10,813 nucleotides of DNA from SIG607 sp045648445. GTDB lineage: Bacteria > Bacillota > Clostridia > Oscillospirales > Acutalibacteraceae. Where the stretch lies: NCBI GenBank assembly GCA_045648445.1, contig JAZRNY010000031.1:1-10813 (forward strand), given 5' to 3'. Within the stretch, counting starts at the first letter, position 1; every line of letters begins with the position of its first letter. The position numbers and the translations under genes were made by a program. This document shows, piece by piece, positions 1-5,974 of this stretch. The notes below the pieces were generated by a model. The model had not been told where the DNA came from. It saw only the letters and a list, made by a program, of their open reading frames with translations, and searched no databases.

Positions 1-58
1 GTCGTATCTCATTTCTTATGCTTTCAGGATATTTTTTCATTCCCTTTTTTCCAGCCAT
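1..58 (-). CDS. transposase, N-terminal fragment (runs off window edge)
   Basis: Nineteen codons are visible on the minus strand, starting with ATG at 58-56 and reading MAGKKGMKKYPESIRNEIR before the window ends. An AGGAGG ribosome site lies seven bases upstream of the ATG, so this is a real start. The lysine-rich opening followed by a tyrosine-proline and a charged helix resembles the start of the helix-turn-helix OrfA of IS3-family (IS150-like) transposases. That family assignment comes from recall of the pattern, not alignment. Most of the gene is outside the window, so completeness cannot be judged. The nearby hairpin and possible IS tip fit an insertion-sequence origin. Confidence 0.6.
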   Translation of the reverse strand, partial: MAGKKGMKKYPESIRNEIR

Positions 59-64
59 AACAAA

Positions 65-102
65 ACCTCCTATGGTAGTTCTTTAATTCTACCATAGGAG
101 GT
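65..102 (-). promoter_or_regulatory. hairpin enclosing the transposase ribosome site
   Basis: A perfect 14-bp inverted repeat pairs 65-78 with 89-102 around a 10-base loop. On the minus strand the 3' arm contains the AGGAGG ribosome site of the transposase and is followed by TTTTGTT. A transcript entering from outside the element would fold and hide the ribosome site, and might also terminate. On the plus strand the same stem is followed by six Ts (105-110), so it could stop transcription leaving the element. Hairpins of this kind limit transposase expression from flanking promoters in several IS families (for example IS10 and IS200); the role here is inferred. Confidence 0.6.
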
Positions 103-166
103 GCTTTTTTACTATTGTCCGTTTTTACTGGACTTGTTCAAGTTTGTATGCCGTATTTTTTATGCC

Positions 167-194
167 TTGACAGTAAAAATAATTGTTGTATAAT
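167..194 (+). promoter_or_regulatory. consensus sigma-A promoter for the DUF2156-GNAT pair
   Basis: TTGACA (167-172) and TATAAT (189-194) both match the sigma-A consensus exactly, with a 16-base spacer. Initiation is expected near 200, giving a leader of about 25 bases to the TTG start at 226. An AAAGGAGG ribosome site at 211-218 lies in that leader. Confidence 0.8.
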
Positions 195-225
195 TATTTT
201 ATAAACTAAAAAAGGAGGAAGAAAG

Positions 226-1113
226 TTGGAATTTAAAAAGGTTACCGAAAAAGATATCCCTATAATTAAAAATATTTTAAATAGTTTCAATGAGTATTCC
301 TGCGAATTTTCCATTATTAATTTGCTTGTATGGCAGGATTATTACGGTTTTGGTTTTTGTATAGAAGACGGCGTTTTGTATAGTAAAAATTTTATTAACG
401 GCAAAACGTCTTTTGGTATTCCTTTTTCGAAAGATATGCCTAAAGCGATTGCTAAACTAAAGCAGTATTGTTATCAAAATAATCTTAAATTTGTTTTTTT
501 TGGCGGTAAAGGAGAACGTTTTGACATTCTTTGCAGTCAAATGCCAAACGTTTTTAATTTTGCTCCTGTCAGGGATTCTTTCGAATATATATACAACTCT
601 TCTGATTTAAGGGAACTTGCCGGTAAAAAATATCATTCGAAAAGAAACCATATTTCTGGCTTTAATAAAAAGTATAATTGGAGTTACGAAAAATTAAGTA
701 AAGATAACAGCGAAGAAGTAATAAAAATGCTGTATCATTGGTACGATTGTTACACAGAAAAAAATGCATCTTCTATGGAAACCGAAAAAACAGGTATAAC
801 AAATATTTTAAGAAATTATGATATTGACGGTATAAAAGGCGGCGTTTTACGAGTAGATGGTAATATAATAGCATTTACACTTGGCTGTCAAATTTCGCCT
901 ACCGTATTTGACGTAAATTTTGAAAAGGCGCTTGTCGAATTTGACGGTGCTTATGCTATGATAAATAATCAATTTGTTATTAACGAATTAAGTGATTATA
1001 TCTATATTAACCGTGAGGAAGATATGGGCATTGAAGGTCTTAGAAAAGCAAAACTTTCATATAAACCCGCTATTTTACTTGAAAAGTTTATTATGGAGGA
1101 AATAAATTGTTAA
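226..1113 (+). CDS. DUF2156 domain protein (LPG-synthase C-terminal-like)
   Basis: This 295-residue protein has the pattern of DUF2156 proteins, whose fold is a tandem acetyltransferase-like arrangement related to the catalytic C-terminus of MprF lysyl-phosphatidylglycerol synthase. Visible family-like segments are the N-terminal 'SIINLLVWQDYYGF' stretch (about 29-42), the basic 'KKYHSKRNHISGFNKKY' segment (about 134-150), and the C-terminal 'INREEDMGIEGLRKAKLSYKP' region (about 260-280). No membrane domain is present, so it is a soluble stand-alone version and not a full MprF. The start is TTG, fixed by a strong ribosome site at 211-218. It overlaps the following acetyltransferase by 7 bases, so the two are probably translationally coupled. 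Its natural acceptor is unknown; transfer of an acyl or aminoacyl group is inference from the fold. Confidence 0.8.
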   Translation: MEFKKVTEKDIPIIKNILNSFNEYSCEFSIINLLVWQDYYGFGFCIEDGVLYSKNFINGKTSFGIPFSKDMPKAIAKLKQYCYQNNLKFVFFGGKGERFDILCSQMPNVFNFAPVRDSFEYIYNSSDLRELAGKKYHSKRNHISGFNKKYNWSYEKLSKDNSEEVIKMLYHWYDCYTEKNASSMETEKTGITNILRNYDIDGIKGGVLRVDGNIIAFTLGCQISPTVFDVNFEKALVEFDGAYAMINNQFVINELSDYIYINREEDMGIEGLRKAKLSYKPAILLEKFIMEEINC

Positions 1114-1832
1114 GCATTAAAGAACAGTGTAAAAATCTTTATATTAAGGCTTTTGAGGATGATTTGGAGTTTACTGAACTCCTTTTTGAAACCCTTTTTG
1201 ATACTTCTTGCAGATTCCTTTTACACGAGGGATATGTAACGTCAATGTTGTTTGCTATAGACGTTAGTTTAAATGGTAGAAAAGGTAAATATGTATACGC
1301 TGTTTCAACCGACGAAAATATGCGTGGCAAAGGGTATATGAGAATTTTATTCGAAAAAATTTTTAAAGAATTTGGCGTTGATTATGATTTTTTATGCCTT
1401 AGACCTATGAATGAAGGGCTGTTTTCGTTTTATGAAAATCTAGGATTTGAGCGATGTTTTAAAAAGGGAAGAACGGTAAAAGAAATGTCAAAAAATCCCG
1501 CTGAACTAATTTTAGTAGAGGATATATCTGATATTAAAGCAATAAGAAAAATTCTTTTGAAGCATAATTACGTTGAATATAGTGATAATTTTTATAAATT
1601 GATACTATCGTATTGTAACGCTTATTGCGATGATTTAAAAAATCCTTCAGTATTTATCGTAAATGAAAGGTTAACGCACAAAGTTAAAGAGGCGCTTGGC
1701 GATTTAGAAAACTTGCCACATAGTTTTTCAGATACTGAACTTTTAACTAATGGAAACGATTTTGATTTTGCAATGATTAAAAATTTAAAAAGCGAAAAAT
1801 TAAATGGGTATTTAGGATACGCTCTAGATTAA
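1107..1832 (+). CDS. GNAT-family N-acetyltransferase
   Basis: A 241-residue protein with the acetyl-CoA-binding signature of GNAT enzymes. 'YAVSTDENMRGKGYM' (about 64-78) supplies the beta-4 strand and the R-G-x-G-Y pyrophosphate-binding loop (R73, G74, G76), and 'FYENLGF' (108-114) is the typical motif B/C end. The C-terminal ~110 residues are less typical and may bind substrate. The TTG start at 1107 overlaps the end of the DUF2156 gene and has TGGAGGA at 1094-1100 as ribosome site. The substrate cannot be told from sequence. Its partnership with another acetyltransferase-like fold (DUF2156) under one promoter suggests the two act on related molecules, but this is inference. Confidence 0.8.
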   Translation: MLSIKEQCKNLYIKAFEDDLEFTELLFETLFDTSCRFLLHEGYVTSMLFAIDVSLNGRKGKYVYAVSTDENMRGKGYMRILFEKIFKEFGVDYDFLCLRPMNEGLFSFYENLGFERCFKKGRTVKEMSKNPAELILVEDISDIKAIRKILLKHNYVEYSDNFYKLILSYCNAYCDDLKNPSVFIVNERLTHKVKEALGDLENLPHSFSDTELLTNGNDFDFAMIKNLKSEKLNGYLGYALD

Positions 1833-1866
1833 AAGACCTTGAACAATCTTGTTCAAGGTTTTTTTT
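1833..1866. terminator. bidirectional intrinsic terminator between converging genes
   Basis: CCTTGAACA (1837-1845) pairs with TGTTCAAGG (1850-1858) around a 4-base loop, followed by eight Ts (1859-1866). The flanking A and T runs extend the stem. The T run ends inside the stop codon of the converging glycosylase gene, so the same hairpin can end both units; the minus-strand U tract is weaker. Confidence 0.85.
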
Positions 1867-2692
1867 AAATATCTAATTTGGTTTCGCGAGCATAATAAAA
1901 TATATATTGCTGAGCAATACCTGCATATTCTTTTGCGCATTCCGGAAAATCACCATCAAATAAAACTGTCAAGGCACGTTTTATCCAAACGTCTTTAGGA
2001 CAAACGTTAATATGTCCCATACCAAAAAGCAATGTGCAGTCGGCAACCTTTTCGCCAACGCCGTATATTTTGGTCAGTTCTTCACGTGCTCTGTCACTAC
2101 TTAATTTTGAAATCGTATTTAAATCAATTTCACCGGAACTTACCTTTCGTGCAGCATCTAAAATGTATTTTGATCTAAATCCGCTTTTAATTGGTGCTAA
2201 ATCTTCAGTCGTAAGTTTAGCAATCACGTGAGCAGAAGGAAAAGAGTAACCGTTGCTTAGTTTTTCACCAAATGATTGACACAATCGCTCGATAATACCT
2301 TTAATTCTTGGGATATTATTATTTTGTGATATTATAAACGAACAAAGCGCTTCCCAAGGTTGCTGTTTTAAAATGCGAATACCTTTTCCGTAATTTAAAG
2401 CAGTGTTTAGGATTTTATCGGCAGTAAAATTTTGATTTATCGTATTATAATCTCTGCCTAAATCAAAATAATTATACCAGAATTCTTCAAATTCATTTTT
2501 ACTGACATTTTCTAAAACTATGTTGTTTTGGTCTTGCCACAAAGTTATTTCTTTATTATTTACAACTCCAAACCATTTGCCGTTTTCGTTTTTGTCAAAC
2601 CTAAAACATTGACCGCAAGTAAAGGTTTTTTCCAGATCAAAAAGTTCGCAGTCGTTAATATAAACGTTGTTATTTATGTAATTAAATTGCAT
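1865..2692 (-). CDS. ogg: 8-oxoguanine DNA glycosylase, OGG1 type
   Basis: A bifunctional base-excision-repair glycosylase/AP lyase of the HhH-GPD superfamily that removes 8-oxoguanine from oxidised DNA. The 275 residues show the OGG N-terminal domain with 'FTCGQCFRF' (24-32), the 'SQNNNIPRI' segment (122-130) that matches the NNN helix of OGG1, then the helix-hairpin-helix 'IYGVGEKVADC' (209-219). The Schiff-base lysine is K215 and the catalytic aspartate is D234 in 'CPKDVW', with the expected spacing. Both catalytic residues are present, so it should be active. The ATG is preceded by AAAGGA. It stands alone on its strand, converging with the acetyltransferase unit across a shared terminator. 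I see no convincing promoter for it upstream. Confidence 0.9.
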   Translation of the reverse strand: MQFNYINNNVYINDCELFDLEKTFTCGQCFRFDKNENGKWFGVVNNKEITLWQDQNNIVLENVSKNEFEEFWYNYFDLGRDYNTINQNFTADKILNTALNYGKGIRILKQQPWEALCSFIISQNNNIPRIKGIIERLCQSFGEKLSNGYSFPSAHVIAKLTTEDLAPIKSGFRSKYILDAARKVSSGEIDLNTISKLSSDRAREELTKIYGVGEKVADCTLLFGMGHINVCPKDVWIKRALTVLFDGDFPECAKEYAGIAQQYIFYYARETKLDI

Positions 2693-2850
2693 TATTATTT
2701 TCCTTTCGATTTATAGTTACATTTTAACATAACTTTGTCGAAAAAGAAAGAAAAATGTAAAAATGAGTTTACATAATGTCATGCAATAATAATATTTTTG
2801 TTTAAAAATCCTTGCCTTTATGGGGTTTATTATAGTTATCAACCGAGTTA

Positions 2851-2880
2851 TTAACATTTTTATGTAAACCTGAATAATAT
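2851..2880 (+). promoter_or_regulatory. candidate promoter for the small tail-anchored protein gene
   Basis: The 235-base gap 2693-2927 separates two diverging genes. TTAACA (2851-2856) and TAATAT (2875-2880) with an 18-base spacer form a plausible sigma-A promoter, giving a leader of about 40 bases. A second, similar pair lies further up: TTTACA at 2768-2773 and TAATAT at 2790-2795, spacer 16. In such AT-rich sequence either could be chance. No other structure was seen in the gap. Confidence 0.35.
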
Positions 2881-2927
2881 TTTTTAAATAAGTAAAAAAT
2901 AAAATTAGTAATAATAGGAGGCAAAAA

Positions 2928-3206
2928 ATGGTCAAGGGTGTTAACAAAACAATTATAGAAATTACCAATACGGGAAACAAATTATTTAATAGAGTTATTT
3001 TGTTCGTTTCTCCCGAATTCGTAGATAAATCTGATAAAAAATTAACCGATGAAGCACAGGCTTTAATAAAAAAATTAGAAACCGCCGGTAGCGAATCTTT
3101 AAGACAAGCAGTTATGCGGGAAAGAAAAAGAAAACGAAGAATAATCATATATTTAACTGTAGGAATACTGGCAGTAATTACGGGAGCATTGATTGTTATT
3201 TTATGA
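2928..3206 (+). CDS. small tail-anchored protein, unknown function
   Basis: A 92-residue protein I cannot assign to a named family. It has a predicted soluble N-terminal part (about 1-62) including the hydrophobic 'VILFVSPEF' strand (23-31), a strongly basic patch 'RERKRKRR' (64-71), and a single hydrophobic segment (72-92) ending exactly at the C-terminus. This is the arrangement of a tail-anchored membrane protein with its bulk in the cytoplasm. The ATG is set by AGGAGG at 2916-2921, six bases upstream. It has its own terminator directly after the stop, so it is monocistronic. The start resembles short Clostridial proteins beginning 'MVKGxNK' that I recall only as uncharacterised. Confidence 0.75.
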   Translation: MVKGVNKTIIEITNTGNKLFNRVILFVSPEFVDKSDKKLTDEAQALIKKLETAGSESLRQAVMRERKRKRRIIIYLTVGILAVITGALIVIL

Positions 3207-3216
3207 ATAAATTTTT

Positions 3217-3260
3217 AAAAAAGCAAGTAAAAGTGGTAATTACTTGCTTTTTTCTTTTTT
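3217..3260 (+). terminator. intrinsic terminator after the tail-anchored protein gene
   Basis: AAAAAAGCAAGTA (3217-3229) pairs with TACTTGCTTTTTT (3241-3253) around an 11-base loop, with a further C and T run to 3260. The stop codon of the preceding gene lies 10 bases upstream. The 3' arm carries the -35 element of the next promoter. Confidence 0.85.
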
Positions 3261-3272
3261 ATAATGTATAAT
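3244..3272 (+). promoter_or_regulatory. sigma-A promoter overlapping the terminator
   Basis: TTGCTT (3244-3249) and TATAAT (3267-3272) are separated by 17 bases, the preferred spacing. The -35 hexamer lies in the 3' arm of the terminator stem. Transcription should begin near 3279, downstream of the ATG at 3264, which therefore cannot be the start of the next gene from this promoter. Confidence 0.6.
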
Positions 3273-3302
3273 TATACGGTAAATTTGAAAGCAGGTGCAA
3301 AA

Positions 3303-4016
3303 TTGATACAATCAGGTTTAAAAGTTTTTACTAGATTTGCTTTAGGCACTATAATGTGCATTATCGTATTTTTTTCGTTTAACTTTGCTATTACTGCGGG
3401 TTTTAGCGATGTAATAGGACAAAAGGTATATTTTTATAACGAAGAAATAGGAAAAGAAGTTCAGGTATGTTATCATGGTGCTGACGGAACTCCCGGAGAA
3501 GATTGTAAATGCGCTGAGTATGATGCAACGAAACTTAATTCGATTCCCGATAAAAAACTATCTGACAGAATGCAACGTATTTCTAATATATTGGCTCAAA
3601 TATTTTGTTTTGTTATGATGACAGGTATTCTTTGCGGCACTGTTTGGGAAATGGGAAATAAAGATATTTCTGCAGTAAAACAGGGCAGAGCGCATGAAAA
3701 TAAACTTAAAGGTTTGTACATAGGTCTTGTTGCCGCTATTCCTTCAATAATTGTTTATGTGCTTCTTGTTCTTTCTCATGTAAGGGTATTTAGTCCCGTT
3801 TTCCTTGATACCTACAGATTACTTAATTCTCAGTTTCATTATATAATTACTCTGATTTATTCAGGCGCATCGGACGCAGCAGCGCTGTCTATCTGTAAAT
3901 TATTATTACTTTTAGCGTTGCATTTATATTTACCGTTAATTTCGTTGATTTCTTATTATTTTGGTTATAAAGATATAAATTTAGTTGAAGAAATTACATT
4001 TAAAAAGAAGGTGTAA
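3303..4016 (+). CDS. multi-pass membrane protein, unknown function
   Basis: I do not recognise this family. From the chosen TTG start the protein has 237 residues. A hydrophobic helix near the N-terminus (about 7-27) is followed by a polar loop of some 60 residues with three close cysteines in 'VCYHGADGTPGEDCKCAEYD', probably outside the membrane. Further helices follow at about 80-100, 132-152 and a long one near 190-222, then a short basic tail. The in-frame ATG at 3264 was rejected because it sits inside the promoter and lacks a ribosome site. TTG at 3303 has AGGTG at 3293-3297 and matches TTG use elsewhere here. It is the first gene of an operon with the YesL-like gene five bases downstream. 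Confidence 0.7.
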   Translation: MIQSGLKVFTRFALGTIMCIIVFFSFNFAITAGFSDVIGQKVYFYNEEIGKEVQVCYHGADGTPGEDCKCAEYDATKLNSIPDKKLSDRMQRISNILAQIFCFVMMTGILCGTVWEMGNKDISAVKQGRAHENKLKGLYIGLVAAIPSIIVYVLLVLSHVRVFSPVFLDTYRLLNSQFHYIITLIYSGASDAAALSICKLLLLLALHLYLPLISLISYYFGYKDINLVEEITFKKKV

Positions 4017-4021
4017 TTATT

Positions 4022-4819
4022 ATGGGATTATTTTATAATTATAATAAAGAAGGCCCCGGAATAAGTAAAAACGGGCCTAAAAAACGTACTTTCGTAGTAT
4101 TTTTTGAAACTTTTTTCCGAAATGTTTGGAAACTTATTCCCGTAAGTTTTATGTATTGCCTTTTATTGATAATTCCCGGATTTTCAGCAGTAGGTATTAC
4201 TCACGTAACGCGTAGTCTTTCTCGTGACAGACATACTTTTGGCGTATCTGATTTTTTTCTTGCTATTAAGAAAAATTGGAAACAGGCACTTGGCATGGGT
4301 CTTTTAAATCACATTATTACCGGTTTTTTGATTTTTGATATTAATCTTTTTAGATATCTTTCGTTGGAAGGTAAAGTATCGGGACTTATTGGACTTGGCA
4401 TTTCATTATTCATATTAATAGTTTTCACTACTATGAAATTTTACATTTGGTTTATTGTTATCACTTTTGATATGAAGGCAAAACAAATTTATTTGAATAG
4501 TTTTAAATTTTTTGTTTTAAATATGGGTAATAACATAATAATGTTTTTGGCAATAGGACTTTATTGGGCTCTTTGGCTTTTCCTATTAACGTTTTTTGCA
4601 AGTGATGCATTGGTAGCAGGTATTCTTGCCATTGTTACTGTTTTCGTATATCCTACCTATCATTATCTGGTTGTTCAGTTTGGTGTATTTTCAAGTATTA
4701 AAAAATACATGATTGATCCATATTATGATGAACATCCTGAGGCAGATATTGATAAGCGCCGTAATTTAGGTCTTGACGTAGGCGATGAAGGCGAAAATGA
4801 TTTTGAAGATATAATATAA
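4022..4819 (+). CDS. YesL/DUF624 family membrane protein
   Basis: The 265-residue protein opens with 'GLFYNYNKEGPGISKNGPKKR', the typical start of Clostridial YesL-like (DUF624) proteins, and keeps the 'AVGITHVTRSLSRDRHTFGVSDFFLAIKKNWKQA' pattern after the first helix (about 55-90). About five hydrophobic helices are visible (near 38-58, 90-107, 118-148, 168-190 and 193-218). The C-terminal ~35 residues are strongly acidic ('DVGDEGENDFEDII') and probably cytoplasmic. The family is often found with carbohydrate-transport genes, but none are here and its biochemical role is unknown. AGAAGGTG at 4006-4013 is the ribosome site, and a strong terminator follows the stop. Confidence 0.8.
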   Translation: MGLFYNYNKEGPGISKNGPKKRTFVVFFETFFRNVWKLIPVSFMYCLLLIIPGFSAVGITHVTRSLSRDRHTFGVSDFFLAIKKNWKQALGMGLLNHIITGFLIFDINLFRYLSLEGKVSGLIGLGISLFILIVFTTMKFYIWFIVITFDMKAKQIYLNSFKFFVLNMGNNIIMFLAIGLYWALWLFLLTFFASDALVAGILAIVTVFVYPTYHYLVVQFGVFSSIKKYMIDPYYDEHPEADIDKRRNLGLDVGDEGENDFEDII

Positions 4820-4823
4820 AAAT

Positions 4824-4852
4824 AAAACACCCGAAAATTTCGGGTGTTTTTT
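4824..4852. terminator. bidirectional intrinsic terminator
   Basis: AAAACACCCGAA (4824-4835) pairs with TTCGGGTGTTTT (4839-4850), with T runs on both sides. On the plus strand it ends the YesL operon. On the minus strand it lies directly after the stop codon of the small ORF at 4851-4922, followed by TTTTATTTTT. Confidence 0.9.
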
Positions 4853-4922
4853 ATATTAAAGGAGCAAAAGTCGGTAATTCTGTGGATAATGAACCATTAC
4901 CGCCGACAAACAGGATATCCAT
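4851..4922 (-). CDS. putative 23-residue small protein
   Basis: A short, clean minus-strand reading frame begins with ATG at 4922-4920 and ends with TAA at 4853-4851. It opens MDILFVGG and ends LPTFAPLI, with a polar middle rich in glycine, serine and asparagine. An AGGAG ribosome site (4929-4933) sits six bases before the ATG, which is good spacing. It lies 47 bases after the degV stop on the same strand and immediately before a strong terminator. A possible promoter is at 4940-4969, otherwise it would depend on readthrough from degV. It contains a Gly-Gly pair at residues 7-8, but that leader would be unusually short for a processed peptide. I know no family for it; a chance ORF within a structured 3' region is the main alternative. 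Confidence 0.4.
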   Translation of the reverse strand: MDILFVGGNGSLSTELPTFAPLI

Positions 4923-4959
4923 AATGCGCTCCTGTTTATATTATATGCCATACCGACTT
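4860..4959 (-). promoter_or_regulatory. cluster of competing inverted repeats around the small ORF
   Basis: Read as minus-strand RNA, four pairings overlap. AAACAGGA (4937-4930) pairs with TCCTGTTT (4915-4908), covering part of the ribosome site. AGGAGC (4933-4928), including the ribosome site, can pair instead with GCTCCT (4865-4860). ATTACCGAC (4878-4870) pairs either with GTCGGCGGTAAT (4907-4896, 3-base bulge) or, as TACCGACTT (4876-4868), with AAGTCGGTA (4959-4951). The last two are mutually exclusive, so the region can form alternative folds, as attenuators do. It could equally be the degV terminator region or an unclassified structured RNA; it matches no riboswitch class I know. Confidence 0.4.
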
Positions 4960-4969
4960 ACAGTGACAG
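4940..4969 (-). promoter_or_regulatory. weak candidate promoter for the small ORF
   Basis: On the minus strand CTGTCA (4969-4964) and TATAAT (4945-4940) are separated by 18 bases. The -10 is perfect but the -35 matches only four of six positions. Initiation would fall almost on the ribosome site, leaving a leader of only about 12 bases, which weakens the call. Confidence 0.3.
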
Positions 4970-5830
4970 TTATTGAACCTTGTTTTTTCTAATAAACAAT
5001 ACGCCAAGAGTATCTTTACCGCAGTGAGCAGAAACGGTAGAACCTGCTCTTGTAAAGAATACCTCTTTAAAGGGAGCAAGGCTTTTTACAAGTTCAACAC
5101 ATTCTTTACAAATTTCTTCGTCACAACCTGCATGTGTAACGAATACTTTATCAAGTTCAATATCTTTCGCATCGCCAATCATATCGGTAATATATTCTTT
5201 AAGAACACTGCCGAATTTACCACGATATTTTTTAATAGCGCCCATTTTGCCATCCCTAACGGCTATACAAGGCTTTAATTTTAATAAGTTAGCGCCAAAT
5301 GCTTCAAGTGAACTGCAACGTCCGCCCTTGTGAAGAAATTCAAGGTTGTCAATAACGAAAGATGCGTCAACTCTTGTTGCAAGTTCTTCACATTTTTCGG
5401 CAATTTCTTTTGCTTCAAGACCTTCTTTAACCATTTCACCTGCGGAAACAACTAAAAGGCCGCCTCCGGTAGATAGGTTTTTGGTATCTACAACGTAAAC
5501 ATCTTCGAATTCCATAGCGGCAAGACGACAATTGTTGTAGGTTGATGACATTTCAGAACTAATAGCGAAGTGAACTATAGCATATCCTTCGTCAACAAAA
5601 GGTTTAAAGAAATCTGCACATTCTTCAAGATTAACGGCAGAAGTTTTAGGAAGTTCGCCGGTATTTGAATAATGCTCGTAAATTTTATCGGGATTAATAT
5701 CAATACCGTCACGATAAAGATTTCCGCCAAGAGTGATTCCCAAAGGAAGAATTTGTACGTTGTAGCGCTCGATAAGTTCAGCGCTAAGGTCGGTTGTACT
5801 GTCACTCGTTAAAATAACTTTTTTTGCCAT
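4970..5830 (-). CDS. DegV family fatty-acid-binding protein (FakB-like)
   Basis: DegV proteins bind a single fatty acid, and those termed FakB present it to the kinase FakA for phosphorylation in phospholipid synthesis. The 286 residues carry the family motifs in order: 'TSDSTTDL' (8-15), 'LPKTSAVN' (60-67), 'ISSEMSSTYNN' (90-100) with the serines that contact the carboxylate, 'LEFLHKGGRCSS' (163-174), 'KPCIAVRDGKM' (186-196), and 'SAHCGKDTLGVLF' (267-279). The histidine (H269) in the last motif is near the bound head group in the family. ATG at 5830-5828 has GGAGGTC (5835-5841) as ribosome site. No FakA/DAK gene is nearby, so the partner kinase would be elsewhere. It has its own promoter, divergent from tepA. 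Confidence 0.92.
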   Translation of the reverse strand: MAKKVILTSDSTTDLSAELIERYNVQILPLGITLGGNLYRDGIDINPDKIYEHYSNTGELPKTSAVNLEECADFFKPFVDEGYAIVHFAISSEMSSTYNNCRLAAMEFEDVYVVDTKNLSTGGGLLVVSAGEMVKEGLEAKEIAEKCEELATRVDASFVIDNLEFLHKGGRCSSLEAFGANLLKLKPCIAVRDGKMGAIKKYRGKFGSVLKEYITDMIGDAKDIELDKVFVTHAGCDEEICKECVELVKSLAPFKEVFFTRAGSTVSAHCGKDTLGVLFIRKNKVQ

Positions 5831-5871
5831 AAAAGACCTCCGAAGTTTTAATTTAAATATCAGTATCTAAG

Positions 5872-5900
5872 AGTATAACACAAAAACACAAAAAAAACAA
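5872..5900 (-). promoter_or_regulatory. promoter of the degV gene
   Basis: On the minus strand TTGTTT (5900-5895) and TATACT (5877-5872) are separated by 17 bases. The -10 matches five of six consensus positions, the -35 only its TTG. Position and spacing fit the DegV gene, giving a leader of about 35 bases. Confidence 0.5.
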
Positions 5901-5929
5901 TAAAAAATATTTACAGTAGGTTTAAGGTC

Positions 5930-5958
5930 TTGAAAAATTAATTGAATAATAGTATAAT
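5930..5958 (+). promoter_or_regulatory. sigma-A promoter of the tepA-spoIIIE operon
   Basis: TTGAAA (5930-5935) and a perfect TATAAT (5953-5958) are separated by 17 bases. Initiation is expected near 5965, giving a 40-base leader that contains the palindrome at 5975-5993. The in-frame TTG at 5942 falls in the promoter spacer and so is not the gene start. Confidence 0.75.
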
Positions 5959-5974
5959 AATTTTATATATTATT

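Larger units (their letters stand above)
1..140 (-). mobile_element. end of an insertion sequence, possibly IS3 family
   Basis: The transposase start at 58 and its leader run toward a candidate element tip near position 140. On the minus strand the sequence from 140 begins TGAACAAGTCC, followed by a short inverted pair GTCC/GGAC (117-120 with 130-133). IS3-family ends normally begin with TG, which makes 140 a reasonable boundary. The opposite end and any target duplication are outside the window, so the exact edge is inferred. The promoter of the next gene lies just outside this boundary. Confidence 0.35.

Noticed and set aside
2717..3148. 143-codon minus-strand frame opposite the tail-anchored protein gene
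   Set aside because: No ribosome site or family resemblance. The plus-strand gene there has a strong ribosome site, sensible protein design and a terminator.
3264..3302. N-terminal extension of the unknown membrane protein from ATG 3264
   Set aside because: It has no ribosome site, directly follows the terminator T run, and lies upstream of the expected transcription start.
4913..4920. GGATATCC palindrome
   Set aside because: Only eight bases, and it lies within the larger inverted-repeat cluster; easily explained by chance.
4890..4924. short plus-strand frame starting with ATG 4889 in the degV 3' region
   Set aside because: It has 11 codons, no ribosome site and no promoter on that strand.
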